Assembly: GCF_000586475.1 (NCBI RefSeq)
Contig: NZ_BAWJ01000023.1
Coordinates: 1-35,915, forward strand
Source of the DNA: Psychrobacter sp. JCM 18903
Lineage (GTDB): Bacteria; Pseudomonadota; Gammaproteobacteria; Pseudomonadales; Moraxellaceae
DNA: 35,915 bases
Direction of reading: 5' to 3'
Shown here: in pieces, positions 26,405-35,553 of the stretch
Layout: each line of letters opens with the position of its first letter
How positions within the stretch are numbered: the stretch's first letter is position 1
Program-made: the position numbers and the translations under genes
Notes under the pieces: model-generated
What the model was told of the DNA's origin: nothing
What the model saw: only the letters and a program-made list of their open reading frames with translations
The model's database searches: none

Positions 26405-27510
26405 ACTGCTATCCTCTCACTTACATTTTATACTGCTAGTATATTTTATGGATTGATGTGATTAATGATATTTAAAAATGCTTACTAATCCCTCTGCCTA
26501 CTCATGAAACAGTAAATATCTGATCAATATACTGGCAAAGTAAATCACTAACATCCTGTCGCTACATTTTAACTGACTAGAGATTATTTAACTATTTCAA
26601 ACCTCTATTATAAAATTAAATAACTACGAACTTTTGTAAGGTATTTAGATAAAAATCAAAAAAATATTTTTTATATGAAATACTAAAGAAAACTTTTGAG
26701 ACTAGGTCAACAAATAGATTTTAAAACGTATTCATATAAACACCATTCCAAAAAAATAGTCACTGCCATAATATTTATTGAGTAAAGTATTGGTATATTT
26801 ATAGAATGAATGACTTTTATTGCTAATAATGCTCTAATACCTCTATAAAACTAAATCCTTAATATAAATAGGGTTTTAGCACAACACCTGAGCAACGGCC
26901 TTTTTTTTAGCTGCTCTCTCTAACATAAGTTGACCATGGTTTCCATAAAGCAAACATTTAGTTACATAAAGTAAATAAAATTTATTTATTGTTAATTAAG
27001 TCAATATTGTATATATTCCCAATAAGTTCATAAATATTTCTTGCAATACTTATTGGCATGAATAATAAGTTGAAATATTAAGACAATATCATCAGGGATG
27101 ATGAGCATAATAAGACAGAGGACTGTCAATCAATAACGACCCTCCTCCATAAATCCTCATCTCTATATACTATAAATCCAGTCATTCTATAGCCCATAAT
27201 TCTTGTTAGATGTTTAGGTTATAGTCGACCCACAGCCATATTTTACAATGTAATTTTTAGCAAAATCGAACCACAGAAAAGTATTTTTTGCAGTGCTTTG
27301 ATTGATAGAAATCTGCTTTTTTTTCGATAATATTGGGTTACTTACTACTGGTTGGTCATTCTGCTTTATCAGCCTATAAACTAATTTTAGGATCCGTTTA
27401 TAGACAACGTATCGAACTGTCTTCCATCATGTGATACATGCTAAAGCAAAATAACTTGTCAGGCTCAAATCAGTAATCTTGTTTTTATGTTAGGCAAAAG
27501 GAGTTGTCCT
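26405..27510. other. Long AT-rich intergenic region between two transporter units
   Basis: About 1.1 kb between divergent genes with no plausible coding frame. It contains an inverted repeat at 27019–27056 (described separately), several poly-A/T tracts, and at its right end the ribosome site AAAAGGAG for the DUF4212 gene. The length is ample for two regulated promoters and a small RNA, but none can be defined by eye. Confidence 0.4.
27019..27056. promoter_or_regulatory. Spaced inverted repeat, possible operator
   Basis: A perfect 9-bp inverted repeat (CCAATAAGT / ACTTATTGG) is separated by 20 nt in the long gap upstream of the DUF4212–symporter unit. The arm spacing (about 29 bp centre to centre) would place both arms on a similar face of the helix. 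Another related ATAAGTTG lies just downstream. A regulator site is possible but unproven. Confidence 0.3.
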
Positions 27511-27771
27511 ATGGAAAACCACAACGATCCATCCGGTTATTGGCGTGCCAATGTCCGTCTCATCTTAGGTAGCCTATTTATTTGGGCGCTATGCTCATAC
27601 GGGTTCGGGATTTTGTTACGTCCTCTCTTAGCAGGTATTAAAATCGGTGGTACCGACTTGGGCTTTTGGTTTGCTCAGCAAGGATCCATTGGGGTATTTA
27701 TCGTTTTAATTTTCTTCTACGCTTGGCGTATGAATAAGTTAGATAAACAATACGGCGTAGACGAGGAATAG
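27511..27771 (+). CDS. DUF4212 small subunit of a sodium:solute symporter
   Basis: An 86-residue protein with two membrane helices (about 20–42 and 52–72) and the family signature GYWRANVRLILGSLFIWAL. DUF4212 proteins are encoded directly before a large SSS-family transporter and are thought to be its small subunit. I prefer the ATG at 27511 (AAAAGGAG about 7 nt upstream) to the in-frame ATG at 27487. The large-subunit gene begins 4 nt after its stop. Confidence 0.9.
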   Translation: MENHNDPSGYWRANVRLILGSLFIWALCSYGFGILLRPLLAGIKIGGTDLGFWFAQQGSIGVFIVLIFFYAWRMNKLDKQYGVDEE

Positions 27772-27775
27772 CCCC

Positions 27776-29643
27776 ATGAGTCAATTTACGATTAATATTA
27801 TTTTTGTAGGTCTATCTTTCGCTCTATACTTCGGTATTGCAATTTGGGCACGTGCTGGCACAACGAGTGAATTCTACGTAGCAGGCGGCGGTGTTCACCC
27901 TGTCGTCAACGGTATGGCAACGGCTGCTGACTGGATGAGTGCTGCGTCATTTATTTCGATGGCAGGTATTCTTGCCGCTGGCGGTTATGGCGCATCAACT
28001 TATTTGATGGGTTGGACAGGTGGTTATGTACTACTGGCAATGCTCCTAGCACCTTATTTACGTAAATTTGGTAAGTTTACGGTACCTGACTTCATCGGTG
28101 ACCGTTTTTATTCAAAAACGGCAGCAATGATTGCCGTAATTTGTTTGATTATCGCGTCAACGACTTATGTTATTGGTCAGATGACGGGTGCTGGTGTCGC
28201 TTTCTCACGCTTCTTGGAAGTTGAAAACACTACTGGTCTACTGATTGCTGCGGTTGTTGTCTTCTTCTACGCTGTACTTGGTGGTATGAAAGGGATTACT
28301 TATACGCAGGTAGCGCAGTATGTGGTTCTAATGATTGCATATACCATTCCTGCTGTTTTCATCTCACTTGAGTTAACAGGCAATCCAATTCCAGGTTTGG
28401 GCTTGTTTTCAAACCATGTGGAAGCAGGCGTTCCTATCTTAACCAAGCTAGATCAGGTGGTTACTGATTTGGGTTTCACGGCTTATACCGCTGACGTTCC
28501 TAACAAGCTAAACATGGTGCTATTTACCTTATCGCTCATGATTGGTACAGCAGGTCTACCACACGTTATCATCCGCTTCTTCACCGTACCTAAAGTCGCT
28601 GATGCGCGTTGGACAGCTGGTTGGACGTTGGTATTTATCTCGCTATTATACTTCACTGCTCCTGCCGTAGGTGCAATGGCACGTTTAAACCTGATTGATA
28701 CGATTTATCCACAAGGGGTAGCAGAAGCACCTATAAACTATGATCAACGTCCAGATTGGATGAAGACATGGGAAGATACCGGTCTTATTAAATATAATGA
28801 TCTTAATAATGATGGTCGTATCCAAATGTACAACGACAGTGGCTTGGTGCCGCTGAGCTTGCCTTGACTGCTGCACAAGTGGATGGTGGCGATGTAGCCG
28901 CTGCCACTGCAGCTGTAGAGACTGCACGTGTCGCACAGGATCTAGAACTTGATGGACGCTTTACCGCAGCAGGCTGGAAGGGTAATGAGCTGGATGTCAA
29001 TGCCGATATCTTAGTATTAGCTAACCCAGAAATTGCGAATCTTCCACCATGGGTTATTGGTCTTATCGCCGCAGGTGGTTTGGCAGCAGCGCTCTCAACA
29101 GCAGCAGGCCTACTACTGGCTATTTCGTCAGCGATCAGTCATGACTTGATTAAACGAAACCTTAATCCAAATATTACTGATAAAGGCGAATTGAGAGTTG
29201 CGCGTATTACGATGGGTGTTGCGATTGTAGTTGCTACTTGGTTAGGAATAAATCCACCAGGGTTTGCCGCACAGGTAGTCGCATTAGCATTCGGTATCGC
29301 TGGTGCATCGCTCTTCCCTGCACTGATGATGGGTATTTTCTCTAAACGGATCAATAATGTTGGTGCCATCGCTGGTATGCTAACAGGTCTGATTAGTATC
29401 CTTGTTTATATCTTTGTCTTTAAAGGTTGGTTCTTCATTAGCGGTACAGCGAACTTCCCTGATACGGCAGAGTATTGGTTGTTTGGTATCTCACCACTAT
29501 CATTTGGTGCGATTGGGGCATTGCTTAACTTTATCGTAGCGTTTGCTGTCTCTTATGCTACTGCTCCGCCACCATTACACATTCAAGAGTTGGTTGAAAG
29601 TGTCCGCTCTCCACGTGGCGCGGGCGGTGCAGTCGACCACTAA
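27776..29643 (+). CDS. Sodium:solute symporter large subunit (SSS family, VC_2705-like; frameshifted as read)
   Basis: An Na+-coupled transporter of the SSS superfamily, related to acetate permease ActP and to the large-subunit type that pairs with DUF4212. The start of the fold (EFYVAGGGVHPVVNGMATAADWMSAASFI), PDFIGDRFYSKTA and GLPHVIIRFFTVP are typical. The frame breaks at about 28846; adding one G (TTGGTGCC to TTGGGTGCC) gives SGLGAAELALTAAQ and a 622-residue protein. The large loop around the break contains DLNNDGRIQ, which looks like an EF-hand-type Ca2+ loop (D-x-N-x-D-G-x-I). Substrate is probably a short-chain organic acid, not determined. Confidence 0.88.
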
Positions 29644-29678
29644 GTGTATAAATGAGAATATATCTTCAGTTACTATAT

Positions 29679-29717
29679 ATCACTCACAGGCAGTAGCTGC
29701 TTGTGAGTGATTTTTTT
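29679..29717 (+). terminator. Rho-independent terminator of the symporter unit
   Basis: A 10-bp stem (ATCACTCACA / TGTGAGTGAT) with an inner GCAG/CTGC pairing is followed by seven T's, about 35 nt past the symporter stop. Confidence 0.92.
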
Positions 29718-29782
29718 ATCTTTTATTTATTATAAAAAATGTTAGATTTTTGCTTTATTGAATATACTTTATTAACTATGCT

Positions 29783-29955
29783 TAGGACGTGTCCTCAATT
29801 AAATCGATTACCCTGTAAATGGGCTAAAAATGGCTAAATTTTGCCAAACATCGTCAATAGCTTATCAATATCTCGATATTATTTGCGCTACTTTCCTTGT
29901 CTGACGGCAATTTATCTCATTTTTATGAGCATTTTTAAAATGAGAACACGCCCTA
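29783..29955. mobile_element. MITE-like element, copy 2 (173 bp, inverted relative to copy 1)
   Basis: The reverse complement of the element at 5553–5726, with about 15 differences by eye including one 1-bp gap. The ends are TAGGACGTGTCCTCA and the complement of TAGGGCGTGTTCTCA, bounded by TA. It is non-coding. It ends 47 nt before the ATG of the next gene, so it occupies that gene's promoter region and may supply or alter its promoter. Confidence 0.8.
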
Positions 29956-30002
29956 GTTAAAAGCGCTCAATTAAAAGTGCTTAACGCATTAAGGAAGATT
30001 TT

Positions 30003-30548
30003 ATGCTTTTTGAGTTTATCGCTACCATTGCTGCCGCATTTGGCATGGCTGGTCTGGCACTCATTATAACTCACCTCAGTAAACTGGCTGGCAAACGCGC
30101 ACCAAAGTGGCTTATTCCTTTGTTTGCTGCGATTGGTATGTTTGCCTTTCAAATACACCAAGAGTATAACTGGTATGGTCAGCAAGTGAGCAAGTTACCA
30201 GCAAGCGCGCAAGTCGTCAAAGTAGCAAAAAGCACCGAGTGGTTTCGCCCATGGTCTTATATCAAACCGCAAATATTACGTTTTATCGCTGCCGATACCG
30301 CCAACGCTAGCGTGCAGGTAGACAATCCAGATGTATATTTGGTTAATTTATATCTGTTTGAAAGACGCAGAAGCGTGCAGAAAGTACCACAAGTTATAGA
30401 CTGTCGTATTCCTGCGCGTGCCGATTATGTCATACCCGAAAAAGACAGTAAGCTAACGATTGATGAACATGTCAAGCAAACAACAGCATGGCGAGAGTTG
30501 GCAACAGATGACCCGTTGTTCATTAGTATTTGTACTGGTAAAAGCTAA
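30003..30548 (+). CDS. Hypothetical inner-membrane protein
   Basis: A 181-residue protein with two N-terminal membrane helices (about 3–26 and 36–53), followed by a soluble domain of about 125 residues with YNWYGQQVSKLP, STEWFRPWSYIKPQI and two Cys (DCRIP, SICTG). An AAGGAAG ribosome site precedes the ATG. No known domain recognised. The MITE-like repeat lies immediately upstream, and the rhomboid gene converges from the other side. Confidence 0.7.
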   Translation: MLFEFIATIAAAFGMAGLALIITHLSKLAGKRAPKWLIPLFAAIGMFAFQIHQEYNWYGQQVSKLPASAQVVKVAKSTEWFRPWSYIKPQILRFIAADTANASVQVDNPDVYLVNLYLFERRRSVQKVPQVIDCRIPARADYVIPEKDSKLTIDEHVKQTTAWRELATDDPLFISICTGKS

Positions 30549-30632
30549 CCTCCTCATAAATATGCAAATACAACCCTGCTAAAATAGCTGATTATTAAGG
30601 GATTTAAGACGGCTTATATTATAGTCATGTAT

Positions 30633-31238
30633 TCAATTGCGCTGAGAAGCTGCGGTATAAGTATGCTTAGAATTAGCGCCTAACAGCAATCCAGCGCATA
30701 GACCACCGAAGTGCGCCGCAAACGAGATACCTTGTTGCGGCATCAATCCTTGCTTGATGGTCAACCAATAGCCAGTACCCATGACAATACAGGCAATCAA
30801 ATAACCCCAACGCCGCGCAAATACAGCACCGCCTATCATATAGCCGAGCATCGCGAAGCATAATCCTGATGCGCCAACATGAATTGACAATGGCGAGCCA
30901 ATGATCCAAGTGACCAATCCAGACGCGATAATGAGCTTAATCACTGTTCGATAAGCATTCTTCTCAAACAATCCAAACAAAAATAAAATTTGTAACAACG
31001 TCAAAGTGTTACCAAGCAAATGTGAAAAATTGCCATGCATCGTCCATGACGCAAATACCCCAATCATACTGCCCACATCTAAGGCACGAGGCACAATCCC
31101 AAAGATATTCCACATGCCGAATAATGCCACTTCATTTAAAAAAAACATGCCCCACATCGGTATTAATACAAAAGCATATAAGCCTATAACCTGCTTTATT
31201 CGTATCATAATCAAGCTAAGCAGTTGCTGCCAATTCAT
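30633..31238 (-). CDS. Rhomboid family intramembrane serine protease
   Basis: A 201-residue protein with about six membrane helices. Rhomboid signatures are present: WTMHGNFSHLLGNTLTL (the H-x4-H-x3-N type motif), the nucleophile Ser in GASGLCFAMLGY, and the catalytic His in SFAAHFGGLCAGLLLG. It cleaves single-pass membrane proteins within or near the bilayer; substrates are unknown. The frame is intact. It is convergent with the preceding gene. Confidence 0.9.
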   Translation of the reverse strand: MNWQQLLSLIMIRIKQVIGLYAFVLIPMWGMFFLNEVALFGMWNIFGIVPRALDVGSMIGVFASWTMHGNFSHLLGNTLTLLQILFLFGLFEKNAYRTVIKLIIASGLVTWIIGSPLSIHVGASGLCFAMLGYMIGGAVFARRWGYLIACIVMGTGYWLTIKQGLMPQQGISFAAHFGGLCAGLLLGANSKHTYTAASQRN

Positions 31239-31290
31239 ATAATGCCCTATTCTTTTAATTCATGTTTTAATCTATGTTTTTAGCGATATT

Positions 31291-32339
31291 TTAATGACTC
31301 AGCGTAGCAGTGGAGCGTGTTACAGGTGTAAAATCTAACAATGCAGCCTCTTTGTCAGTCATCAAATAACTGTCACTATGTAATAACGACGTCGAGTGAT
31401 AAGGCACTAAAGCGGTGGGTACGAAGCGACGAGCGGCATCGATATGTTTGATAGAATCATCAAAAAAGATATGAGGTGCAAATGTTCTAAGCACAGCTGT
31501 TTTTTCTAAACCTCCTAAGAAAAACGCCATATCAACATTGACGCCCCACTCTCGCAATGTCTTAATCGCACGCAGATCAGCGGGTGCGTTGCGAGCTGTC
31601 ACCAATGCAATCTTTATTGGAGAATACTTGAGACCAGCGGGTAGACGTTCCTGTAAATTTGATAGTTTAATCAAAAGTTCAGCATAGGGGCCTTTTTCAA
31701 TGGGTAAATCACGCATCTGTATTTCGCGATCGTGAAAAGCACGCAGTCCTTTTTGCTTGTACAGCAGTTCACCTGAATCATCAAACAGCACCGCATCACC
31801 ATCAAAAGCAATACGTAGCTGATCAGTATCTAACTCATAGGTATTGACAGGGGTTGCATCGAGTATCGCACAAGCGCAGATATTGGCATCAGCCACTTGC
31901 TGGGCATCTTCGCGATTGGTCGTCAAAAATAGATCGACGTTGAAGTCTTTAATATAAGGAGCAACAGAACTGCCTGAAATAAATGCCGAGCGTGAGATAG
32001 TCAGCTCATGTTCAAGAATGGCATTGAGGACTTGAATGCCCGTATCTGGACTACTCTTTGAAACAATGACCACTTCCACCAAAGGTGTCTCAACCTCTAA
32101 ATCTTGCATGCCATCATTGCAATAATTATTCAGATTTAATAGAGCTTTAATTAATGGATAACCAGCACCAATACTGAGAGCATCGTTTTCACGCTTGGTC
32201 ATATAGTCTCGAAACTCTTTTATGGCGCTTACAGGTCTCTGCTCTAGCAGCTCTAGTAAATAATTTTCTGATTCTGTTAAATCAAAAAGTGCCGTTGCAG
32301 AAATCGCGACGATGAGCGTATTACTAAAATCGACTGCAT
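31291..32339 (-). CDS. 5'-nucleotidase family protein (PF06189-like; N-terminal frameshift as read)
   Basis: The core (AGYPLIKALLNLN, VEVVIVSKSSPDTGIQVLNA, IAFDGDAVLFDDSGE, ALVTARNAPADLRAIKTLREWGV, FFLGGLEK, IFFDDS) matches the bacterial 5'-nucleotidase family of HAD-like phosphatases. The open frame extends upstream of the ATG at 32202 with good family sequence (TLIVAISATALFDL) but no start codon. An ATG at 32339 becomes in frame if one G is restored at about 32336 (ATGCAG to ATGGCAG), giving MAVDFSNTLIVAIS and 349 residues. It probably dephosphorylates nucleoside monophosphates in the cytoplasm. Confidence 0.82.
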
Positions 32340-32661
32340 GATTTTCTCTACTTATAAAGTTATCTATTCGGAAATGCCAACCAGTTTACTACATTCACAA
32401 GCCCTTAGAATGATAAGAAAAGTTATCCACGTATAATGTCATTTAGTATAAAAACTACTTTTAGGTAATCAAAATGACCGCTCAAAAAATGTCTCATAAT
32501 GTGACTTTATGTGGAATAATTTAACCATAGAATTATTACGCTAACTTTTTCTTTTATCATAAAAAAGCCATATTGTTATGGAAACAATATGGCTCTATTA
32601 ATGAACAATGTAGATGAGCAACGAAGCTATGATTTTCTAAGCTTACTTTTATCAATAGGGC
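32340..32661. other. Intergenic region downstream of the TRAP operon
   Basis: This 322-bp gap holds the upstream region of the 5'-nucleotidase gene and the terminator of the TRAP operon (separate entry). No coding frame is evident. Confidence 0.4.
32561..32594 (-). terminator. Rho-independent terminator of the TRAP operon
   Basis: A perfect 12-bp stem (AGCCATATTGTT / AACAATATGGCT) with a 5-nt loop has six T's following on the minus strand, about 70 nt beyond the dctM stop. Confidence 0.93.
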
Positions 32662-33951
32662 TTACGTTAGCAGCACTAAAGATATCGCTGGAAAGGCGAC
32701 CAAAATAACCAGTCGAATCAGATCAGAGACAATGAACGGTGCGACCCCGCGAAACATATCAGACAGCTTAATATGGGGTGCCATCGCTTTAATGACAAAG
32801 ATATTCATCCCCATCGGCGGCGTAATCAGTCCAAGCTCTACTGTCAATACAGCGATGATACCAAACCATACGGGATCAAACCCTAACGCCACAATGATTG
32901 GATATACCACTGGAATGGTAATGACCAGCATCGCCAAAGCATCCATGAACAACCCTAAGAGGAAGTACATGATTAAGATACAGATCAGTACAATCATCGG
33001 GCTGACTGCTAATGTACCAATCCAAGTCGCTAGCGTATAAGACAAGCGTGAGACGGAGATAAAGTAACCCAAGGCTTCTGCACCCAGCAGCATAAAGAAC
33101 ACCACCGCTGATAATGCAAGCGTTTCAATCAAAGATTGCTTTAGACCTTTTATACGCATGCCTTTGGCAAAAGCATAAGCCCAAGAAACAAAAGCACCGA
33201 CTGCCGCTCCTTCTGTCGGAGTAAATAACCCAAAGAAAATACCAGCGATAATCACAATAAAAATAAAGCTAAATGGTATGAGTCCCGTCAATGACAGCAG
33301 CTTGGCTTTCCAAGAAGTAGGCTCACCGCGACGCGCTAAATGCGGCTTCCAGCGTACCATAATCATAACAGTGATTGAATACATCACCATGCCCAAAATC
33401 CCAGGCAAGAAACCAGCGATGAACATGTCACCGACTGACTGCTGGGTTAAGATGGCATAGACCAGTAGCGCAATGCTAGGCGGAATCATAATACCTAACG
33501 TGCCACCCGCTGCTAAAATACCACAGGCAAAACCTGGTTGATAACCATATTTCTCCATTTGTGGCAGCGCAACTTTGGTCATAGTGGATGCTGTGGCTAA
33601 GGATGAGCCTGAAATAGAAGCAAAAATACCAGACGATCCTATACCAGCAATACCCAAACTGCCCCTCACTCCCCCAAAAATAGTTCGGGTAGCTTCAAAC
33701 AACTTCCCTGCCATACCTGAATGAGTGGCAAAAACGCCCATTAAAATAAATAAGGGAATCGCACTAAAGTCATATTTGGCTAGCACATCTACCGGAATAT
33801 CTTTGAGCATTTGCAGTGCGCCACTGGGCGCCGTCACTGCGCCAAAACCAACCAATCCAACACCTAACATGGCAAGCGCCACTGGAACTCGTAGGACAAC
33901 AAGCAGTATCATGACGATTAAGCCGATAGCTCCAATAATTTCTGGACTCAT
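32662..33951 (-). CDS. dctM: TRAP transporter large permease DctM
   Basis: A 429-residue membrane protein with about twelve helices. DctM hallmarks include VPVALAMLGVGLVGF, IPLFILMGVFATHSGMAGKLFE, SGSSLATASTMTKVALPQMEKYGY, FFGLFTPTEGAAVGAF and LGLITPPMGMNIFVI. It forms the ion-coupled channel of a tripartite C4-dicarboxylate-type transporter with DctQ and DctP. Its ATG overlaps the dctQ stop by 4 nt, showing translational coupling. The frame is intact. Substrate unknown. Confidence 0.94.
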   Translation of the reverse strand: MSPEIIGAIGLIVMILLVVLRVPVALAMLGVGLVGFGAVTAPSGALQMLKDIPVDVLAKYDFSAIPLFILMGVFATHSGMAGKLFEATRTIFGGVRGSLGIAGIGSSGIFASISGSSLATASTMTKVALPQMEKYGYQPGFACGILAAGGTLGIMIPPSIALLVYAILTQQSVGDMFIAGFLPGILGMVMYSITVMIMVRWKPHLARRGEPTSWKAKLLSLTGLIPFSFIFIVIIAGIFFGLFTPTEGAAVGAFVSWAYAFAKGMRIKGLKQSLIETLALSAVVFFMLLGAEALGYFISVSRLSYTLATWIGTLAVSPMIVLICILIMYFLLGLFMDALAMLVITIPVVYPIIVALGFDPVWFGIIAVLTVELGLITPPMGMNIFVIKAMAPHIKLSDMFRGVAPFIVSDLIRLVILVAFPAISLVLLT

Positions 33952-34474
33952 GCGCCTGTCTCCTCGGCGTCAAAGAACTCGCCCGTTTTAAAGATATTGA
34001 TGGATTCGATTAATGAGCGAATGGCGAGTAAGAGACTTAAAAATGCACTAAATGCATAGATGGGAATCATTGACAATCGAAGATCTTGAGTGACTTTGCC
34101 GTATTCTATGGCATCAACAGCACTCTCATAAAGCCCCCAAGCAAAAACGATACCAATGATAAAAAAGCCCATCATAAAGACGCCCATCATATAGCCTTTG
34201 ACGGCTTGCGGCATTTTTGGGTAAAGACATCAACGATGATTTGTGAGCGTTCGACGAAAGCGCCAAAGGCAGCAAGTAAAGCAAAGAGCATGAAATAAGA
34301 GACGATCTCTACACTGCCTTTAACGGTAAAGCCAAACTCGCCACCAGTCAGCTTGAAAATATAACGAGCAGTCACATCGAGCATCGTTGTGAGGACAATA
34401 ATAATAAGGCTGATACCACCAATAAACTGGCATAATCTAGAGATTAGAATACTGATTTTTACTAAAAATGCCAT
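33948..34474 (-). CDS. dctQ: TRAP transporter small permease DctQ (frameshifted as read)
   Basis: Four membrane helices with the family segment LTTMLDVTARYIFKLTGGEFG and ALLAAFGAFVERSQIIVDVFT. The frame breaks at about 34219–34221. Adding one C to the CCC (DVFTPKMPQAVKGY), or alternatively one A in the following A-run (DVFTQKMPQ), joins the halves into 175 residues, a normal DctQ length. DctQ stabilises DctM and completes the membrane complex. It lies between dctP (17-nt gap) and dctM (4-nt overlap). Confidence 0.88.
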
Positions 34475-34491
34475 GTGACACCTCCAATGGG

Positions 34492-35553
34492 TTATACCAC
34501 TTTACAAGCGGCACTGGCAGCTTTTGCTTTCTCATAGACACTATCAGCATCTAAACCCAAAGCATTGACATCACTTAGATATTTTTTAGTACCTTTTTCA
34601 AGTGGTCCTTTCCAATCAGGATCATTCAATGGATCAGGAATTTCAACGATCTCATCGCCTTTAGCTTTAGCAGCTTGAATGGCCATTTGATCATGCTTAT
34701 CAAACACTTCACCAACTTTATTAGCCAATGCCATTCCTGAGTTTTTATCCAACACTTGCTTTAAATCATCAGGTAAGTTGTTATATTTATCCTTATTCAT
34801 AGTAACCATCAGCGCCGAACTATAAAAAGGAATATTGGTATGATATTTGGTGATTTCGTCAATTTTGAACGCTGTTACGGCCTCCCATGGAAAACTCAAC
34901 CCATCGACGACGCCGCGCTGTAGCGAGGTATACATATCATTAGCAGGCAATCCTACTGGTGACGCCCCAGCACTTTCGATAATGTCACCCGCGACCGCAG
35001 AAGGGCGGCGGATGCGCATGCCTTTCATGTCTTCAGGAGTCCGAATCAACTTATCCGTAGTATGCAGTGAGCCAGGCCCAGCGCCATACATAAATAGTAG
35101 ATGTGAGTCTTCATACTCACTAGCAAGCGTGCCATCCTCATAAAGAGTCTGAAGCATACAACCCATTTGAGTCGCTGAGTTTGATAAACCAGGAAGTTCA
35201 GTGATTTGAGTTAAAGGAAAACGTCCACTGGTATAACCATGTGCTTGTGAGCCGATATCTATCGTACCTTTAGCAGCAGATTCGTACGTAACATCTGCTT
35301 TGGCAAGACCCGCGGAAGGATACAACTCTACTTTTAAGCGACCATTAGAATCTGTCTCTATTTGCTTGGCCCAAGGTTCAAAAACCTCTGTGCTAATAGA
35401 AGAGGTTGCTGGCCAAAAGTGGGAGAAGCGTAAAACGGTCGTTTCTTGAGAGTTTGCTGATGAGCCATCAGTCGTGTTAGCAGATTGGTTAGAGCAGCCT
35501 AAAAGACTAACAGCCGCTAAGGCACCAATTGAAAAAAGAGGAGCTAGCTTCAT
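34492..35553 (-). CDS. dctP: TRAP transporter substrate-binding protein DctP, predicted lipoprotein
   Basis: A 353-residue solute-binding protein. The start is the ATG at 35553, with AAGGA 8 nt upstream; the longer frame to 35613 is not needed. The signal peptide ends in the lipobox SLLGC (Cys20, Ser at +2), then a Ser/Asn/Thr linker, then the DctP fold: TVLRFSHFWPATSSISTEVF, TPEDMKGMRIRRPSAV (the conserved Arg that binds the substrate carboxylate), and LQRGVVDGLSFPWEAV. Such proteins deliver organic acids to DctQM. It is the first gene of the operon. A lipid anchor is unusual for a Gram-negative TRAP binding protein. Confidence 0.93.
   Translation of the reverse strand: MKLAPLFSIGALAAVSLLGCSNQSANTTDGSSANSQETTVLRFSHFWPATSSISTEVFEPWAKQIETDSNGRLKVELYPSAGLAKADVTYESAAKGTIDIGSQAHGYTSGRFPLTQITELPGLSNSATQMGCMLQTLYEDGTLASEYEDSHLLFMYGAGPGSLHTTDKLIRTPEDMKGMRIRRPSAVAGDIIESAGASPVGLPANDMYTSLQRGVVDGLSFPWEAVTAFKIDEITKYHTNIPFYSSALMVTMNKDKYNNLPDDLKQVLDKNSGMALANKVGEVFDKHDQMAIQAAKAKGDEIVEIPDPLNDPDWKGPLEKGTKKYLSDVNALGLDADSVYEKAKAASAACKVV

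Noticed and set aside
26405..27000. Glycine riboswitch upstream of the AGCS symporter gene
   Set aside because: AGCS genes sometimes carry one, but the conserved aptamer core pattern is not present on the minus strand here.
27487..27510. Upstream ATG as start of the DUF4212 gene
   Set aside because: The ATG at 27511 has an AAAAGGAG site at the right distance, and the extra residues do not resemble the family N-terminus.
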